The position numbers and the translations under genes are program-made. This document shows, piece by piece, positions 1 to 9,069 of a stretch of 10,093 nucleotides of DNA; positions within the stretch are counted from its first letter, which is position 1, and every line of letters starts with the position of its first letter. The stretch covers positions 1 through 10,093 of the forward strand of contig WLGC01000017.1 in assembly GCA_009703465.1 (NCBI GenBank), written 5' to 3'. Below the pieces are notes generated by a model. That model searched no databases, was not told the origin of the DNA, and worked only from the letters and a program-made list of their open reading frames with translations. Source of the stretch: Actinomycetota bacterium (GTDB taxonomy: Bacteria > Actinomycetota > Actinomycetes > Actinomycetales > Microbacteriaceae).

Positions 1-984
1 GTTTAGATTGGCACCGTACCTAACCATAGGTAAATCAGTTTCGGCTGCACTTGATGCACGCGAAGTTGTGGTTAGACTCACAAATCTGCCAATTAAATCG
101 CTGGCTAAGTTTTTTAATTCACCAAGAGTTGCTTGATCGCGGTTAAATGAAGTCGGCCAATTTGGCAATGCACGCAGGCGAGTAAGGGCTGCTGCCAAGG
201 TTTCAGTTGAATAAACTCCTGAATTCCATTCCTCTATCTTGGCTAGGAGTTCAGTCTCCGATGAAGCATCAGCTAGCTCATCTAATTTCACGAATCCAGA
301 AACAATGGCATCCTCAAAATCGTGCACCGAATAAGCAACGTCATCAGAGAAATCCATAACCTGCGCTTCAACACTCTTTATCCGACTTACAGCGCCTTCC
401 CTCATCCAGTTATAGACATCTAGGTCATCTTCGTAGACACCAAACTTTACTGAGTGCTCTTTCATTTGCCCAGCGTCACTTCTTGTCCATGGGTACTTAC
501 AGGTTGCATCCAGACTTGCGCGAGTTAGATTCAATCCTCGACTGCTTCCGTCCGAACTAAATACTTTTGGCTCAATTCGAGTAAGCAATCTAAGGGTTTG
601 TGCATTACCTTCAAAGCCACCGATATCCAATGCCCACACATTGAGTCCATTTTCACCATTGTGACCAAATGGCGGATGACCTAGATCGTGAGCTAAACAA
701 GCCATGTCAACAATGTCGGCGTTTAGCCCAAGGTCAATCGCCATCTCACGTCCAATTTGGGCTACCTCAAGTGAATGGGTCAAGCGTGTTCTGGCAAAAT
801 CCCCTCCGCTTGGAGAAAGCACCTGAGTTTTTGCACCCAGGCGTCTAAGTGCTGAGGAATGCAGCACTCTGGCGCGATCTCGAGCAAATTCTCCGCGTTT
901 TGTAATGGAACTTCGGGTCTCGGTTTGAAACCTTTCGCGATCCAAGTTTGTGTAGCCCAACTCAGAGTTGTTTCTGTTATCCAC
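1..984 (-). CDS. dgt: dGTP triphosphohydrolase-like HD-domain protein (3' part outside window)
   Basis: Partial gene: the minus-strand frame stays open to base 1, so the C-terminus (by family length roughly 80-100 residues) is outside. Dgt-family enzymes hydrolyse dGTP or other dNTPs to the nucleoside and triphosphate in the cytoplasm. The HD metal-binding set is visible: His70 in 'THSLEV', His99-Asp100 in 'AHDLGHPPFGHNGE', and a later Asp in 'MDFSDDVAYSVHD' (about residues 211-223). The near-N-terminal 'RGEFARDRARVLHSSALRRL' and the 'KYPW' at about 163-166 are also typical. The start is uncertain. I chose GTG at 984, which overlaps the dusB stop by 8 bases. ATG at 1005 gives 7 more residues. 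TTG at 960 would begin at 'GYTNLDRERF', where relatives tend to begin. None has a clear Shine-Dalgarno sequence. It is the last gene seen in the operon-like run. Identity is certain at family level; the preferred nucleotide is not shown by sequence. Confidence 0.93.
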   Translation of the reverse strand, partial: MDNRNNSELGYTNLDRERFQTETRSSITKRGEFARDRARVLHSSALRRLGAKTQVLSPSGGDFARTRLTHSLEVAQIGREMAIDLGLNADIVDMACLAHDLGHPPFGHNGENGLNVWALDIGGFEGNAQTLRLLTRIEPKVFSSDGSSRGLNLTRASLDATCKYPWTRSDAGQMKEHSVKFGVYEDDLDVYNWMREGAVSRIKSVEAQVMDFSDDVAYSVHDFEDAIVSGFVKLDELADASSETELLAKIEEWNSGVYSTETLAAALTRLRALPNWPTSFNRDQATLGELKNLASDLIGRFVSLTTTSRASSAAETDLPMVRYGANLN

Positions 985-2176
985 CGGATACCCCAAGCTC
1001 AGCATCTTGCAAAACAGATCTCTGGTCACCAACTAAATCTCTGGATTGCAGCCAATTCTCTGGAAGCGCGCAAACCTTGGAACCACCAAGTCTTCCCCTG
1101 GGTCCTTCAGCTTCCTCACCCGGGTATGGTTCACCACGGCTCAGGGTTGCCAAAATTGAATCCATTTGATCTAGCGATTCAACCTGTGACAGTGCTGCCC
1201 TAAACTCACCGCCGACCGGGTAGCCCTTGAAATACCAGGCAACGTGCTTACGAATATCCCTGCAGGCGTGCATCTCGCTGTCAAAGAATTCAACCAAGAG
1301 TTCAGCATGGCGCTTGAACGCATCAGCAACCTCTCCTAGGTTTGGCTGAATTGTCTCTGTCTGAGAAGTTGAGTTTGGATTTTGCAGATAGTCATCAAAA
1401 GCTCTTTGCAAGTCTCCAAATAACCAAGGTCGACCTAGGCAACCTCGACCAACCACCACTCCATCTACTCCGGTTTCGCGCATCATCCGAATGGCATCAG
1501 CTGCCGACCAGATATCTCCATTGCCTAGAACCTGAACATCAGGTAGCGCTTCGCGAAGAGTGGCTATGGCATTCCAATCGGCTTGACCGGAGTAGTAATC
1601 CGCTGCTGTTCTAGCGTGCAGGGCAACAGCTGTTACTCCAGCATCGCGAGCAGCTTTTCCGGCATCAAGAAAAGTAAGGTGATCGGCGTCAATACCTTTG
1701 CGCATTTTTATTGTGAGTGGGATATCCCCTGCCGCTTTTACGGCGGCGTTCAAAATAGATGAGAAGAGGTCTTGTTTCCAAGGTAAAGCTGCGCCGCCAC
1801 CCTTTCTGGTTACCTTTGGAACCGGGCAGCCAAAGTTGAGATCAATGTGGTCGGCTCTATCCTCAGCAATCAACATTGTGATGGCCTCTGAAATTGTTTT
1901 TGGATCTACCCCGTACAACTGAACAGAGCGAACCTCTTCCGAAGAGTGGTGACCGATTAGGCGCATCGATTCTTCAGTGCGCTCAACCAATGCTCTAGAT
2001 GTGACCATTTCAGAAACATAGAGACCGCCACCAAACTCACGGCATAGTCTTCTAAATGCGGTGTTAGTGATTCCAGCCATTGGCGCCAGCACCACCGGAG
2101 TGGCAATCTCAATTTTTCCGTAGGTTAAAGCGGGCCTAGCTTTAGGCACTACTGAGTCTTTAACCGCAGGGATCAT
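977..2176 (-). CDS. dusB: tRNA-dihydrouridine synthase (DusB-type)
   Basis: FMN enzyme of 399 residues that reduces specific uridines in the tRNA D-loop to dihydrouridine using NADPH. The TIM-barrel start 'VVLAPMAGITNTAFRRLC' (28-45) is the FMN-binding signature. The catalytic Cys is Cys117 in 'LNFGCPVPKV'. Lys157 in 'IKMRKG', His187 in 'LHART', 'GNGDIW' (218-223) and 'VVGRGCLGRPW' (241-251) complete the flavin and phosphate contacts. The C-terminus 'DAELGVSGG' is the usual actinobacterial ending, so the frame is intact. The ATG at 2176 lies 4 bases after the glyS stop and has no strong ribosome binding site, suggesting coupled translation. The N-terminus is about 10-15 residues longer than I expect before the barrel, so a later start cannot be excluded. 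The end overlaps or abuts dgt. Actinobacteria usually have one Dus; the 'dusB' label follows common annotation rather than proven target position. Confidence 0.96.
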   Translation of the reverse strand: MIPAVKDSVVPKARPALTYGKIEIATPVVLAPMAGITNTAFRRLCREFGGGLYVSEMVTSRALVERTEESMRLIGHHSSEEVRSVQLYGVDPKTISEAITMLIAEDRADHIDLNFGCPVPKVTRKGGGAALPWKQDLFSSILNAAVKAAGDIPLTIKMRKGIDADHLTFLDAGKAARDAGVTAVALHARTAADYYSGQADWNAIATLREALPDVQVLGNGDIWSAADAIRMMRETGVDGVVVGRGCLGRPWLFGDLQRAFDDYLQNPNSTSQTETIQPNLGEVADAFKRHAELLVEFFDSEMHACRDIRKHVAWYFKGYPVGGEFRAALSQVESLDQMDSILATLSRGEPYPGEEAEGPRGRLGGSKVCALPENWLQSRDLVGDQRSVLQDAELGVSGG

Positions 2177-2180
2177 CTGA

Positions 2181-3560
2181 CTAGGAAACTAACTTTGCGC
2201 CTAGGTACTCACGTAACTTACTTAGCGATACCCTCTCCTGCGCCATGCTGTCACGCTCTCGAACGGTTACTGCCTGGTCTTCAAGAGTTTCGAAATCTAC
2301 CGTGACGCAAAATGGCGTGCCGATTTCATCCTGTCTGCGGTAGCGACGTCCAATCGCACCCGAATCGTCAAAGTCGATATTCCAATAGCCACGAAGTTCT
2401 TGAGCCAGGTTTCTAGCGACCGGCGATAGGTCTTCATTTCTAGACAGCGGAAGCACCGCAGCCTTGATAGGAGCTAAACGGTAGTCCAGTCTTAGTACTG
2501 TTCTGACATCAACCCCACCCTTTGTGTTTGGGGCTTCGTCTTCGGCGTAGGCATCAACTAGAAATGCCATCAGCGAGCGAGTAAGACCGGCCGCTGGCTC
2601 AATTACATACGGTGTCCAGCGCTCGTTTTTATTTTGATCAAAGTAACTTAGATCTGCTCCGGATTCCCTGGAGTGTGTAGTTAAATCAAAGTCTGTACGG
2701 TTAGCAATTCCTTCTAGCTCACCAAACTCACTGCCTGGAAAACCAAAACGATATTCAATATCAGCGGTTCGCTTTGAGTAGTGAGAGAGTTTTTCCCTCG
2801 GGTGCTCGAAGATTCGAAGATTATCTGGGTTAATTCCTAAATCTGTGTACCAATTAAGTCGTTGCTCAATCCAGTAGTCATGCCACTGTTCATCTGTTCC
2901 TGGCTCAACAAAAAATTCCATTTCCATTTGTTCAAATTCACGAGTTCTAAAAATGAAGTTTCCAGGCGTGATTTCGTTTCTAAAGGATTTACCAATCTGA
3001 CCAATTCCAAATGGCGGTTTCATCCTCGATGCAGCTAGTACGTTCGCGAAGTTCACAAAGATACCCTGAGCAGTTTCAGGTCTTAGGTAGTGCAGCCCTT
3101 CTTCGGCTGCAACTGGACCTAGGAATGTTTGCAGTAGTCCATTAAAGGCTTTTGGTTCTGTCCAAGTGTTCTTTCCGCCACAGTTTGGGCAAGAAATATC
3201 TGCCATTGATTCTGGTGGACGTCCCTTCTTCTCTTCAAAGGCCTCTTCGAGGTGGTCGGCGCGAAAGCGCTTGTGGCAGGACGTGCATTCAATTAAAGGG
3301 TCTGAAAATTCTTTTACGTGACCTGAAGCTTCCCAAACTTTACGAGGCAGGATTACTGAGGAATCTAGGCCGACGACATCCTCGCGGCTCTGCACCATTG
3401 TTCGCCACCATTGACGCTTGATGTTTTCTTTTAGCTCTACACCAAGCGGTCCGTAGTCCCACGCAGATCGGCTACCACCATAGATTTCACCGGCTTGAAA
3501 AACGAAACCGCGGCGTTTTGCCAGGGAAATGACTGCATCTAAACGATTCTGGGGTGCCAC
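2181..3560 (-). CDS. glyS: glycyl-tRNA synthetase, homodimeric type
   Basis: Class II aminoacyl-tRNA synthetase of 459 residues that attaches glycine to tRNA-Gly; this is the single-chain alpha2 type, not the separate GlyQ/GlyS subunits. Visible marks are the N-terminal '[17 protein letters not shown]' (24-40), an insert with two CxxC pairs (Cys92, Cys95, Cys124, Cys127) likely to bind zinc, 'RPETAQGIF' (160-168), class II motif 2 '[19 protein letters not shown]' (193-211) and a motif 3 region 'EPAAGLTRS' with its Arg. The C-terminal ~100 residues are the anticodon-binding domain. The length is normal for the family. The start is GTG at 3560, fixed by an AAGGAG sequence 5 bases upstream, among the best ribosome binding sites in the window. 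It follows uppS by 50 bases, with a small stem-loop between, and leads directly into dusB. Confidence 0.97.
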   Translation of the reverse strand: MAPQNRLDAVISLAKRRGFVFQAGEIYGGSRSAWDYGPLGVELKENIKRQWWRTMVQSREDVVGLDSSVILPRKVWEASGHVKEFSDPLIECTSCHKRFRADHLEEAFEEKKGRPPESMADISCPNCGGKNTWTEPKAFNGLLQTFLGPVAAEEGLHYLRPETAQGIFVNFANVLAASRMKPPFGIGQIGKSFRNEITPGNFIFRTREFEQMEMEFFVEPGTDEQWHDYWIEQRLNWYTDLGINPDNLRIFEHPREKLSHYSKRTADIEYRFGFPGSEFGELEGIANRTDFDLTTHSRESGADLSYFDQNKNERWTPYVIEPAAGLTRSLMAFLVDAYAEDEAPNTKGGVDVRTVLRLDYRLAPIKAAVLPLSRNEDLSPVARNLAQELRGYWNIDFDDSGAIGRRYRRQDEIGTPFCVTVDFETLEDQAVTVRERDSMAQERVSLSKLREYLGAKLVS

Positions 3561-3565
3561 TGCTA

Positions 3566-3571
3566 CTCCTT
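3566..3571 (-). promoter_or_regulatory. ribosome binding site of glyS
   Basis: Read on the minus strand this is AAGGAG, with 5 bases to the GTG start of glyS. It decides the GTG start. Most genes here rely on overlap with the gene before them and lack a clear site, so glyS seems to be translated independently. Confidence 0.8.
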
Positions 3572-3573
3572 GC

Positions 3574-3590
3574 CCAAGCTGGGTGCTTGG
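3574..3590 (-). other. small stem-loop in uppS-glyS gap
   Basis: On the minus strand CCAAGC and GCTTGG form a perfect 6-bp stem around a 5-base ACCCA loop. It ends 2 bases before the AAGGAG site of glyS. No U-run follows, so it is not a canonical intrinsic terminator. It might affect access to the ribosome binding site or mark an mRNA processing point, or it may be chance. A competing CCCA/TGGG pairing overlaps it. Confidence 0.4.
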
Positions 3591-3610
3591 TACTGTTCGA
3601 AGTTTCTAGT

Positions 3611-4396
3611 CTACTTTGAAGATTTGCCTTTTGGCTGGTCCACTGCAGCCCCAAACCTTCTGGAGCGTGCCTGGTACTTGGAAATGGCATCCCACAGAGA
3701 TGTGCGGTCAAAATCCGGCCATAGAGTGTCCACGAAAACAAACTCCGCATAAGCAGATTGCCAGAGCAGGAAGTTCGAAACCCTCTGTTCTCCCGAGGTC
3801 CGCAAAAAAAGATCAACATCTGGGAGGTAGCTAGTGTTGAGATACTTTTGTAGGGTTTTCTCGGTGATTGATCCGGGTTTTAGTTTCTTGCTTGTCACAT
3901 CAGCGGCCATTTCATTTACGGCATCAACAATTTCAACTCTTGAGCCGTAGTTCACACACATAGTTAAGGTCAGCACCTTATTCTTTGAGGTTAACTTCTC
4001 AGCCGCTCGAAGCTCGTCTATCACCGATAGCCACAGACGGGGTTTTCGACCAGCCCAGCGAACCCTAACTCCCCAAGCGTGAAGCTGATCCCTTCGATTG
4101 CGAAGCACTTCTCGATTAAAGCCCATTAGAAACTTGATTTCATCGGGAGATCTTTTCCAGTTCTCAGTGGAAAAAGCGTAGACAGTTAAATTCTTAACTC
4201 CAGCTTCAATGGCTCCTGCCACAACATCTAAGAGAGCTGCCTCTCCTGCCTTGTGTCCTTCAACCCGGGTTAGACCTCTGGCGTTTGCCCATCTTCCGTT
4301 GCCATCCATCACAATTGCCACGTGAGCCGGAACGGCGCCTGGATTGAATTTTGGAACCTTGAGACCAGGTTTTTTCAATGGAATTAGCCCTGTCAT
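3611..4396 (-). CDS. uppS: isoprenyl (undecaprenyl-type) diphosphate synthase
   Basis: Cis-prenyltransferase of 261 residues that adds isopentenyl diphosphate units in Z configuration to make the long-chain lipid carrier for peptidoglycan and other envelope polymers. It acts at the membrane face without transmembrane segments. Signature '[14 protein letters not shown]' (28-41) carries the catalytic, Mg-binding Asp31. 'YAFSTENW' (73-80), 'NYGSR' (149-153; the family often has NYGGR) and '[19 protein letters not shown]' (198-216) with the diphosphate-binding Arg and Ser follow. The length is usual. The start is ATG at 4396, whose first bases form an ATGA overlap with the recO stop; GGAG lies 5 bases upstream inside the last recO codons. 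Actinobacteria can carry two such enzymes of different product length, and chain length cannot be read from the sequence, so 'uppS' is a family label. Confidence 0.95.
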   Translation of the reverse strand: MTGLIPLKKPGLKVPKFNPGAVPAHVAIVMDGNGRWANARGLTRVEGHKAGEAALLDVVAGAIEAGVKNLTVYAFSTENWKRSPDEIKFLMGFNREVLRNRRDQLHAWGVRVRWAGRKPRLWLSVIDELRAAEKLTSKNKVLTLTMCVNYGSRVEIVDAVNEMAADVTSKKLKPGSITEKTLQKYLNTSYLPDVDLFLRTSGEQRVSNFLLWQSAYAEFVFVDTLWPDFDRTSLWDAISKYQARSRRFGAAVDQPKGKSSK

Positions 4397-5118
4397 TCTC
4401 TCTCCACGTGCTGAAGTGACTTTAGTCCTCTTTCAATATGCCACTGAGAATAAGCTGCCACGATGCCAGATGCCGAAGCCCGAATGTTTTCTGGTGCTGC
4501 ATCGGCGATTTGCCAATCCCCGGAGAGCAAGGCACCTAGTAATTCTCCAGTAAGTGGATCAATTACCGCAGCTCCGGCGGGGCGACAGTCGCCACAGACT
4601 ACGCCGCCAAGTTGCAACACAAAAGCTTGGTGAGGACCTACTGCCTCACAGCGACTGCAATCTCTGAAATTTGGAGCCCAGCCGGCAATTGCAAGTGCGC
4701 GTAGTAAATAGGAATCAAGAACCAGAGACGCATCGTGTTCTTTATTCGCCAAAGATCTCAGTCCACCGACAAGCAACAGGTACTGCTGAGGAGATGATTC
4801 ATCACCGGTTAATTTCTCGGCAGTTTCAACCATTGCGGTGGCAGCGGTGTATGTGCGGTAGTCGGCAATAATTTCTCGGCCGTAAGAACTTATTGTCTCC
4901 ACTTGATTTACAACATCTAGGTTTCGGCCTTCGTAGAACTGAATCTCGGCGACCATAAATGGCTCCAGACGCGCTCCAAATTTGGATGCGGTTCTTCTAA
5001 TGCCTTTGGCTACCGCCCGCACCTGCCCGTTGTAGCGGGATAAAAGCGTCACAATACGATCTGCCTCACCCAATTTATGAGTGCGCAAAACCACTGCTTC
5101 ATCTTTGTATACCGGCAC
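4393..5118 (-). CDS. recO: DNA repair protein RecO
   Basis: Recombination mediator of 241 residues. With RecR it helps load RecA on SSB-coated single-stranded DNA in the RecF pathway and anneals strands. The N-terminal OB-fold opens with '[19 protein letters not shown]' (4-22) and '[19 protein letters not shown]' (36-54), both typical of actinobacterial RecO. A C-terminal zinc finger is present: Cys154, Cys157, Cys175 and Cys178. The GTG start at 5118 gives the expected '[10 protein letters not shown]' N-terminus. No Shine-Dalgarno sequence precedes it, but a -10-like hexamer stands 6 bases before it. The stop overlaps the uppS start by 4 bases. The leuA stop is 49 bases upstream. No anomalies in the reading frame. 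Confidence 0.95.
   Translation of the reverse strand: MPVYKDEAVVLRTHKLGEADRIVTLLSRYNGQVRAVAKGIRRTASKFGARLEPFMVAEIQFYEGRNLDVVNQVETISSYGREIIADYRTYTAATAMVETAEKLTGDESSPQQYLLLVGGLRSLANKEHDASLVLDSYLLRALAIAGWAPNFRDCSRCEAVGPHQAFVLQLGGVVCGDCRPAGAAVIDPLTGELLGALLSGDWQIADAAPENIRASASGIVAAYSQWHIERGLKSLQHVERE
4402..4405 (-). promoter_or_regulatory. ribosome binding site of uppS within recO end
   Basis: On the minus strand GGAG is followed by AGAGA and the ATG of uppS. It lies in the last codons of recO, so it works together with the ATGA stop/start overlap to couple the two genes and supports the ATG at 4396. Confidence 0.65.
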
Positions 5119-5124
5119 CAGTTA

Positions 5125-5130
5125 AGTATC
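5125..5130 (-). promoter_or_regulatory. possible -10 element of a leaderless recO promoter
   Basis: On the minus strand GATACT is followed by TAACTG and then the recO GTG, the same 6-base spacing as at the leucine leader peptide. This could start a transcript at the GTG itself, which would explain the missing ribosome binding site. Against it, the first base is G, and the only TTG-type -35 (TTGAGC) is 21 bases upstream, too far for a standard sigma-A promoter. Confidence 0.3.
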
Positions 5131-5167
5131 GGTGCAACCGACTCGATTGGCGCTCAACCCAGGGGCT

Positions 5168-6940
<1,773 letters not shown>

Positions 6941-6947
6941 TCAGGCT

Positions 6948-6983
6948 CCGCGACGAGGAGGGCCTATTTAGGCCTCGCCGCGG
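6948..6983 (-). promoter_or_regulatory. putative leucine attenuator hairpin upstream of leuA
   Basis: On the minus strand CCGCGGCGAGG (6983-6973) can pair with CCTCGTCGCGG (6958-6948): 11 bp with one G-U. Inside it is a perfect 14-base inverted repeat, GGCCT-AAAT-AGGCC (6974-6961), whose loop holds the TAA stop of the leader peptide. The 3' arm also has other options: 6944-6949 with 6957-6959 and 6962-6964, or part of a weak AGCC/GGCT stem (6933-6947) extended by 6930-6932 with 6952-6954. A ribosome at the leader stop would cover the 5' arm; one stalled at the first leucine codon would leave it free. No U-run follows any of these, so a standard intrinsic terminator is not seen. Structures were judged by eye, not by energy calculation. 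Confidence 0.6.
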
Positions 6984-7009
6984 CCACTAAGTAGAAGACC
7001 GAAGAACAC
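6968..7009 (-). CDS. leuL: leucine leader peptide of leuA
   Basis: Thirteen-residue frame MFFGLLLSGRGEA beginning with GTG at 7009 and ending in TAA at 6970-6968. Three consecutive leucine codons (CTT CTA CTT) take up residues 5-7. An in-frame TAG at 7021-7019 lies just upstream, and only GTG can serve as start. There is no ribosome binding site; instead a -10 hexamer lies 6 bases before the GTG, so the message probably begins at the start codon. The second half of the peptide is encoded by the 5' arm of a GC-rich hairpin. The product is not expected to function itself: slow decoding of leucine codons when charged tRNA-Leu is scarce would set which RNA fold forms ahead of leuA. Leader-peptide control of leuA has been predicted in other actinobacteria. 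The assignment is by layout; the symbol is a generic name for such leaders. Confidence 0.75.
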   Translation of the reverse strand: MFFGLLLSGRGEA

Positions 7010-7015
7010 GTTTTT

Positions 7016-7045
7016 AGACTACGCCCTGAAGTGCCTAAAAACCAA
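7016..7045 (-). promoter_or_regulatory. putative sigma-A promoter for leuA leader
   Basis: On the minus strand the -10 is TAGTCT (7021-7016), fitting TANNNT, and a possible -35 TTGGTT (7045-7040) stands 18 bases upstream. The expected start of transcription, about 7 bases past the -10, is the G of the leader-peptide GTG at 7009. The -35 lies in the last codons of era, so leuA would have its own promoter inside the larger gene run. Confidence 0.6.
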
Positions 7046-7925
7046 GTTTCCCAAGCTGTTTAGGATCACGCTGCCAGTCTGAGGCCACTTTTACCCGCAA
7101 ACTCAGGAAGACGCGGTGCCCAATCAGAGATTCAATTTCGTGCCTTGCTCGGGTGCCAACATCTATTAGCCGAGAGCCTCGATGGCCAATAATGATTCCC
7201 TTTTGACTGTCTCGTTCAACAAAAATATTGGCGTGAATATCTGTTAAGTCTTTGCCTTTGCGCTTAGCCATCTCATCGATAGTCACTGCAATCGAGTGAG
7301 GCAATTCATCTCGCACACCCTCAAGAATTGCTTCCCGGATAAGTTCACAAATTCTCGACTCAATAGATTCATCGGTTACTGCATCAGCAGGATACAGAGG
7401 CGGAGATACTGGCATGAGTTTTATCAGTACCTCGGTAAGGATTTCAAGCTGATTCTCGGCTACCGCTGAAACTGGAACTATGTCAGCCCAGTCTCGCAAT
7501 TCTGAAACAGCAAGTAGCTGTGCGGCAAGCTGTTCAGGAGATACCAACTCTGACTTAGTTATAACGGCGACTAACTTGGCTCGTCTGAATTCATTTAGCT
7601 GCTCGTTGATGAATTGATCGCCGGGACCGATTTTTTCATCCGCCGGAATGCAGAATCCAATCACGTCTACATCTCCCAGCGTTTGAGCAACTAGGTCGTT
7701 CAATCTTTGACCTAGCAATGTTCTAGGTCGGTGCAGTCCAGGCGTGTCAACCAAAATCAACTGGCCCTGTTCGCGATGCACTATACCTCTAATGGCCCGG
7801 CGTGTAGTTTGAGGCTTAGTGCTGGTAATAGCAATTTTCTTTCCAACCAGCGCGTTGGTAAGTGTTGATTTTCCAACGTTGGGTCTTCCAACAAAAGATG
7901 CAAAGCCTGAGCGGTGATCTACCAC
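7035..7925 (-). CDS. era: GTPase Era
   Basis: Essential-type GTPase that binds the 3' end of 16S rRNA and helps mature the 30S subunit. The G domain shows G1 'GRPNVGKS' (13-20), the 'KPQTTR' switch region (37-42), G3 'DTPG' (60-63) and G5 'VSA' (152-154). The G4 position reads 'TKSE' (123-126) where NKxD or TKxD is expected. The C-terminal KH domain has 'IIIGHRGSRL' with GxxG at 247-250 and the ending 'DPKQLGKLGF' common in actinobacteria. I chose GTG at 7925: it gives 296 residues, the usual length, begins close to the conserved 'SGFASFVG', and has GGA 9 bases upstream. An ATG at 7982 would add 19 unconserved residues and overlap the upstream gene by 41 bases. It follows ybeY and the CBS-protein gene, a standard ribosome-maturation neighbourhood. 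Confidence 0.95.
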   Translation of the reverse strand: MVDHRSGFASFVGRPNVGKSTLTNALVGKKIAITSTKPQTTRRAIRGIVHREQGQLILVDTPGLHRPRTLLGQRLNDLVAQTLGDVDVIGFCIPADEKIGPGDQFINEQLNEFRRAKLVAVITKSELVSPEQLAAQLLAVSELRDWADIVPVSAVAENQLEILTEVLIKLMPVSPPLYPADAVTDESIESRICELIREAILEGVRDELPHSIAVTIDEMAKRKGKDLTDIHANIFVERDSQKGIIIGHRGSRLIDVGTRARHEIESLIGHRVFLSLRVKVASDWQRDPKQLGKLGF

Positions 7926-7941
7926 GGAAATAATTCCATTC

Positions 7942-9069
7942 TTAGTTTTGCTCTTGTTGATCAAAAGCGGACTGGGCGTCATCTAAGTCTTGATCTTTAG
8001 AGACAATCACGGTGATCAAGCGTTTACGACGACCTTCAATGCGATCTACCGAAACCACCAGTCCAGAGAATTTACTCTCATCGCCCTTAGCTGGTAAACG
8101 ACCCAACTGCTTGGTGAATAGTCCACCGATGCTGTCCACGTCTTCATCTTCTAGTTCAATTCCAAAGAATTCGCCCAGTTCGGCAAGTGAGTAGCTGGCA
8201 ATTACTCGGTAGTTTCCATCACCTAGGTCATCAACATCTGCTACATCGCGGTCATACTCGTCACTAATTTCGCCAACAATTTCCTCAATAACATCTTCCA
8301 TTGTTGCCAGTCCAGCGACTCCGCCGTACTCGTCGACTATTACGGCAATGTGGGTTGAGCTGATTTGCATTTCGCGAAGTAAGTCATCAACCGGCTTAGA
8401 TTCCGGGATGAAAATGACCGGCCTTGCAATATCTGACGCTTTGGTTTGCTCCATTTTTGCCGGCGATTCGTGCAGAATTCGAGCCACATCCTTTAGGTAA
8501 AGAATGCCGCTGATATCGTCAATGTTCTTGCCAACAATCGGAAGCCTTGAGTAGCCGCGCCTTAGAAAAATGCTCATCGATTTGTCCAGTGTGAAATCAG
8601 CATCAACTGTTGCCATATCTACCCGGGGAACCATGATTTCACGAACAATGGTTTCACCAAACTCTTCGACAGAATCCAATAGTTCTTGTTCGAATTCCTC
8701 TGGAATTTCTATCTGACGAAATGCAATCGGGGTGAAAAGCAAGTGAATGGAGTTCACAATTGGACCAGTTGCCTTGGTTAGTTTTTCACCAATCGGTTGT
8801 GAGCCAAGTTTTTTACCAAGAACTTGACTGGCAATGAGTAGCGCAGCCATAAGTAGCGTGGAAACGATAACCAACCAGTACCAAGAAAGAGCCGAAGGTG
8901 AGAGCGCCTGGCCGATAACAACGGCAAAAATACCCGATACCAGCAAGCGAACAAACCCTAAAGATTCTGCTTTATGGGATTCAACTGAATCAAGAGCAGC
9001 CTTAACAACTGAGATTAGAAGTGTGACTAGTGCCAGCAACACTGCAAGTATCAGAGCAATCGCAATCAC
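7942..9069 (-). CDS. CorC/HlyC-type CBS-domain membrane protein
   Basis: 375-residue member of the CNNM/CorC family, annotated variously as hemolysin-like or magnesium/cobalt efflux protein; some members transport Mg2+. Three hydrophobic stretches are visible, about 1-25, 38-56 and 62-86. A CBS pair follows: CBS1 around 143-200 begins '[11 protein letters not shown]'; CBS2 around 210-268 ends '[19 protein letters not shown]'. A CorC_HlyC C-terminal domain occupies about 283-358, then an acidic tail. The part before the CBS pair (about 140 residues) is short for a full four-helix DUF21/CNNM domain, so transport ability is uncertain. The start is GTG at 9069, whose GTGA overlaps the ybeY stop, indicating coupled translation. 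The gene between ybeY and era is a conserved actinobacterial arrangement; what it contributes there is not known from sequence. Substrate and direction of transport cannot be assigned. Confidence 0.92.
   Translation of the reverse strand: MIAIALILAVLLALVTLLISVVKAALDSVESHKAESLGFVRLLVSGIFAVVIGQALSPSALSWYWLVIVSTLLMAALLIASQVLGKKLGSQPIGEKLTKATGPIVNSIHLLFTPIAFRQIEIPEEFEQELLDSVEEFGETIVREIMVPRVDMATVDADFTLDKSMSIFLRRGYSRLPIVGKNIDDISGILYLKDVARILHESPAKMEQTKASDIARPVIFIPESKPVDDLLREMQISSTHIAVIVDEYGGVAGLATMEDVIEEIVGEISDEYDRDVADVDDLGDGNYRVIASYSLAELGEFFGIELEDEDVDSIGGLFTKQLGRLPAKGDESKFSGLVVSVDRIEGRRKRLITVIVSKDQDLDDAQSAFDQQEQN

Noticed and set aside
1..960. First kilobase seemingly without a complete gene
   Set aside because: The minus strand has one uninterrupted frame through it encoding a Dgt with intact HD motifs; it only lacks its stop because it runs off the window. 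Not a pseudogene.
859..1203. Open plus-strand frame of 114 codons over the dusB-dgt junction
   Set aside because: It runs antisense to two clearly conserved genes, shows no recognisable domain and has no promoter or ribosome binding site; it is a by-product of the coding on the other strand.
3561..3610. T-box riboswitch upstream of glyS
   Set aside because: The gap is only 50 bases, far too short for a T-box, and no T-box sequence or terminator is visible.
3487..3819. Minus-strand frame of 110 codons across the uppS end and glyS start
   Set aside because: It overlaps conserved parts of UppS (RTSGE region) and the GlyS N-terminus in another frame and resembles neither; no independent support.
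5119..5167. Intrinsic terminator after leuA
   Set aside because: The gap contains only a weak CAATCG/CGGTTG stem with no U-run; transcription probably continues into recO.
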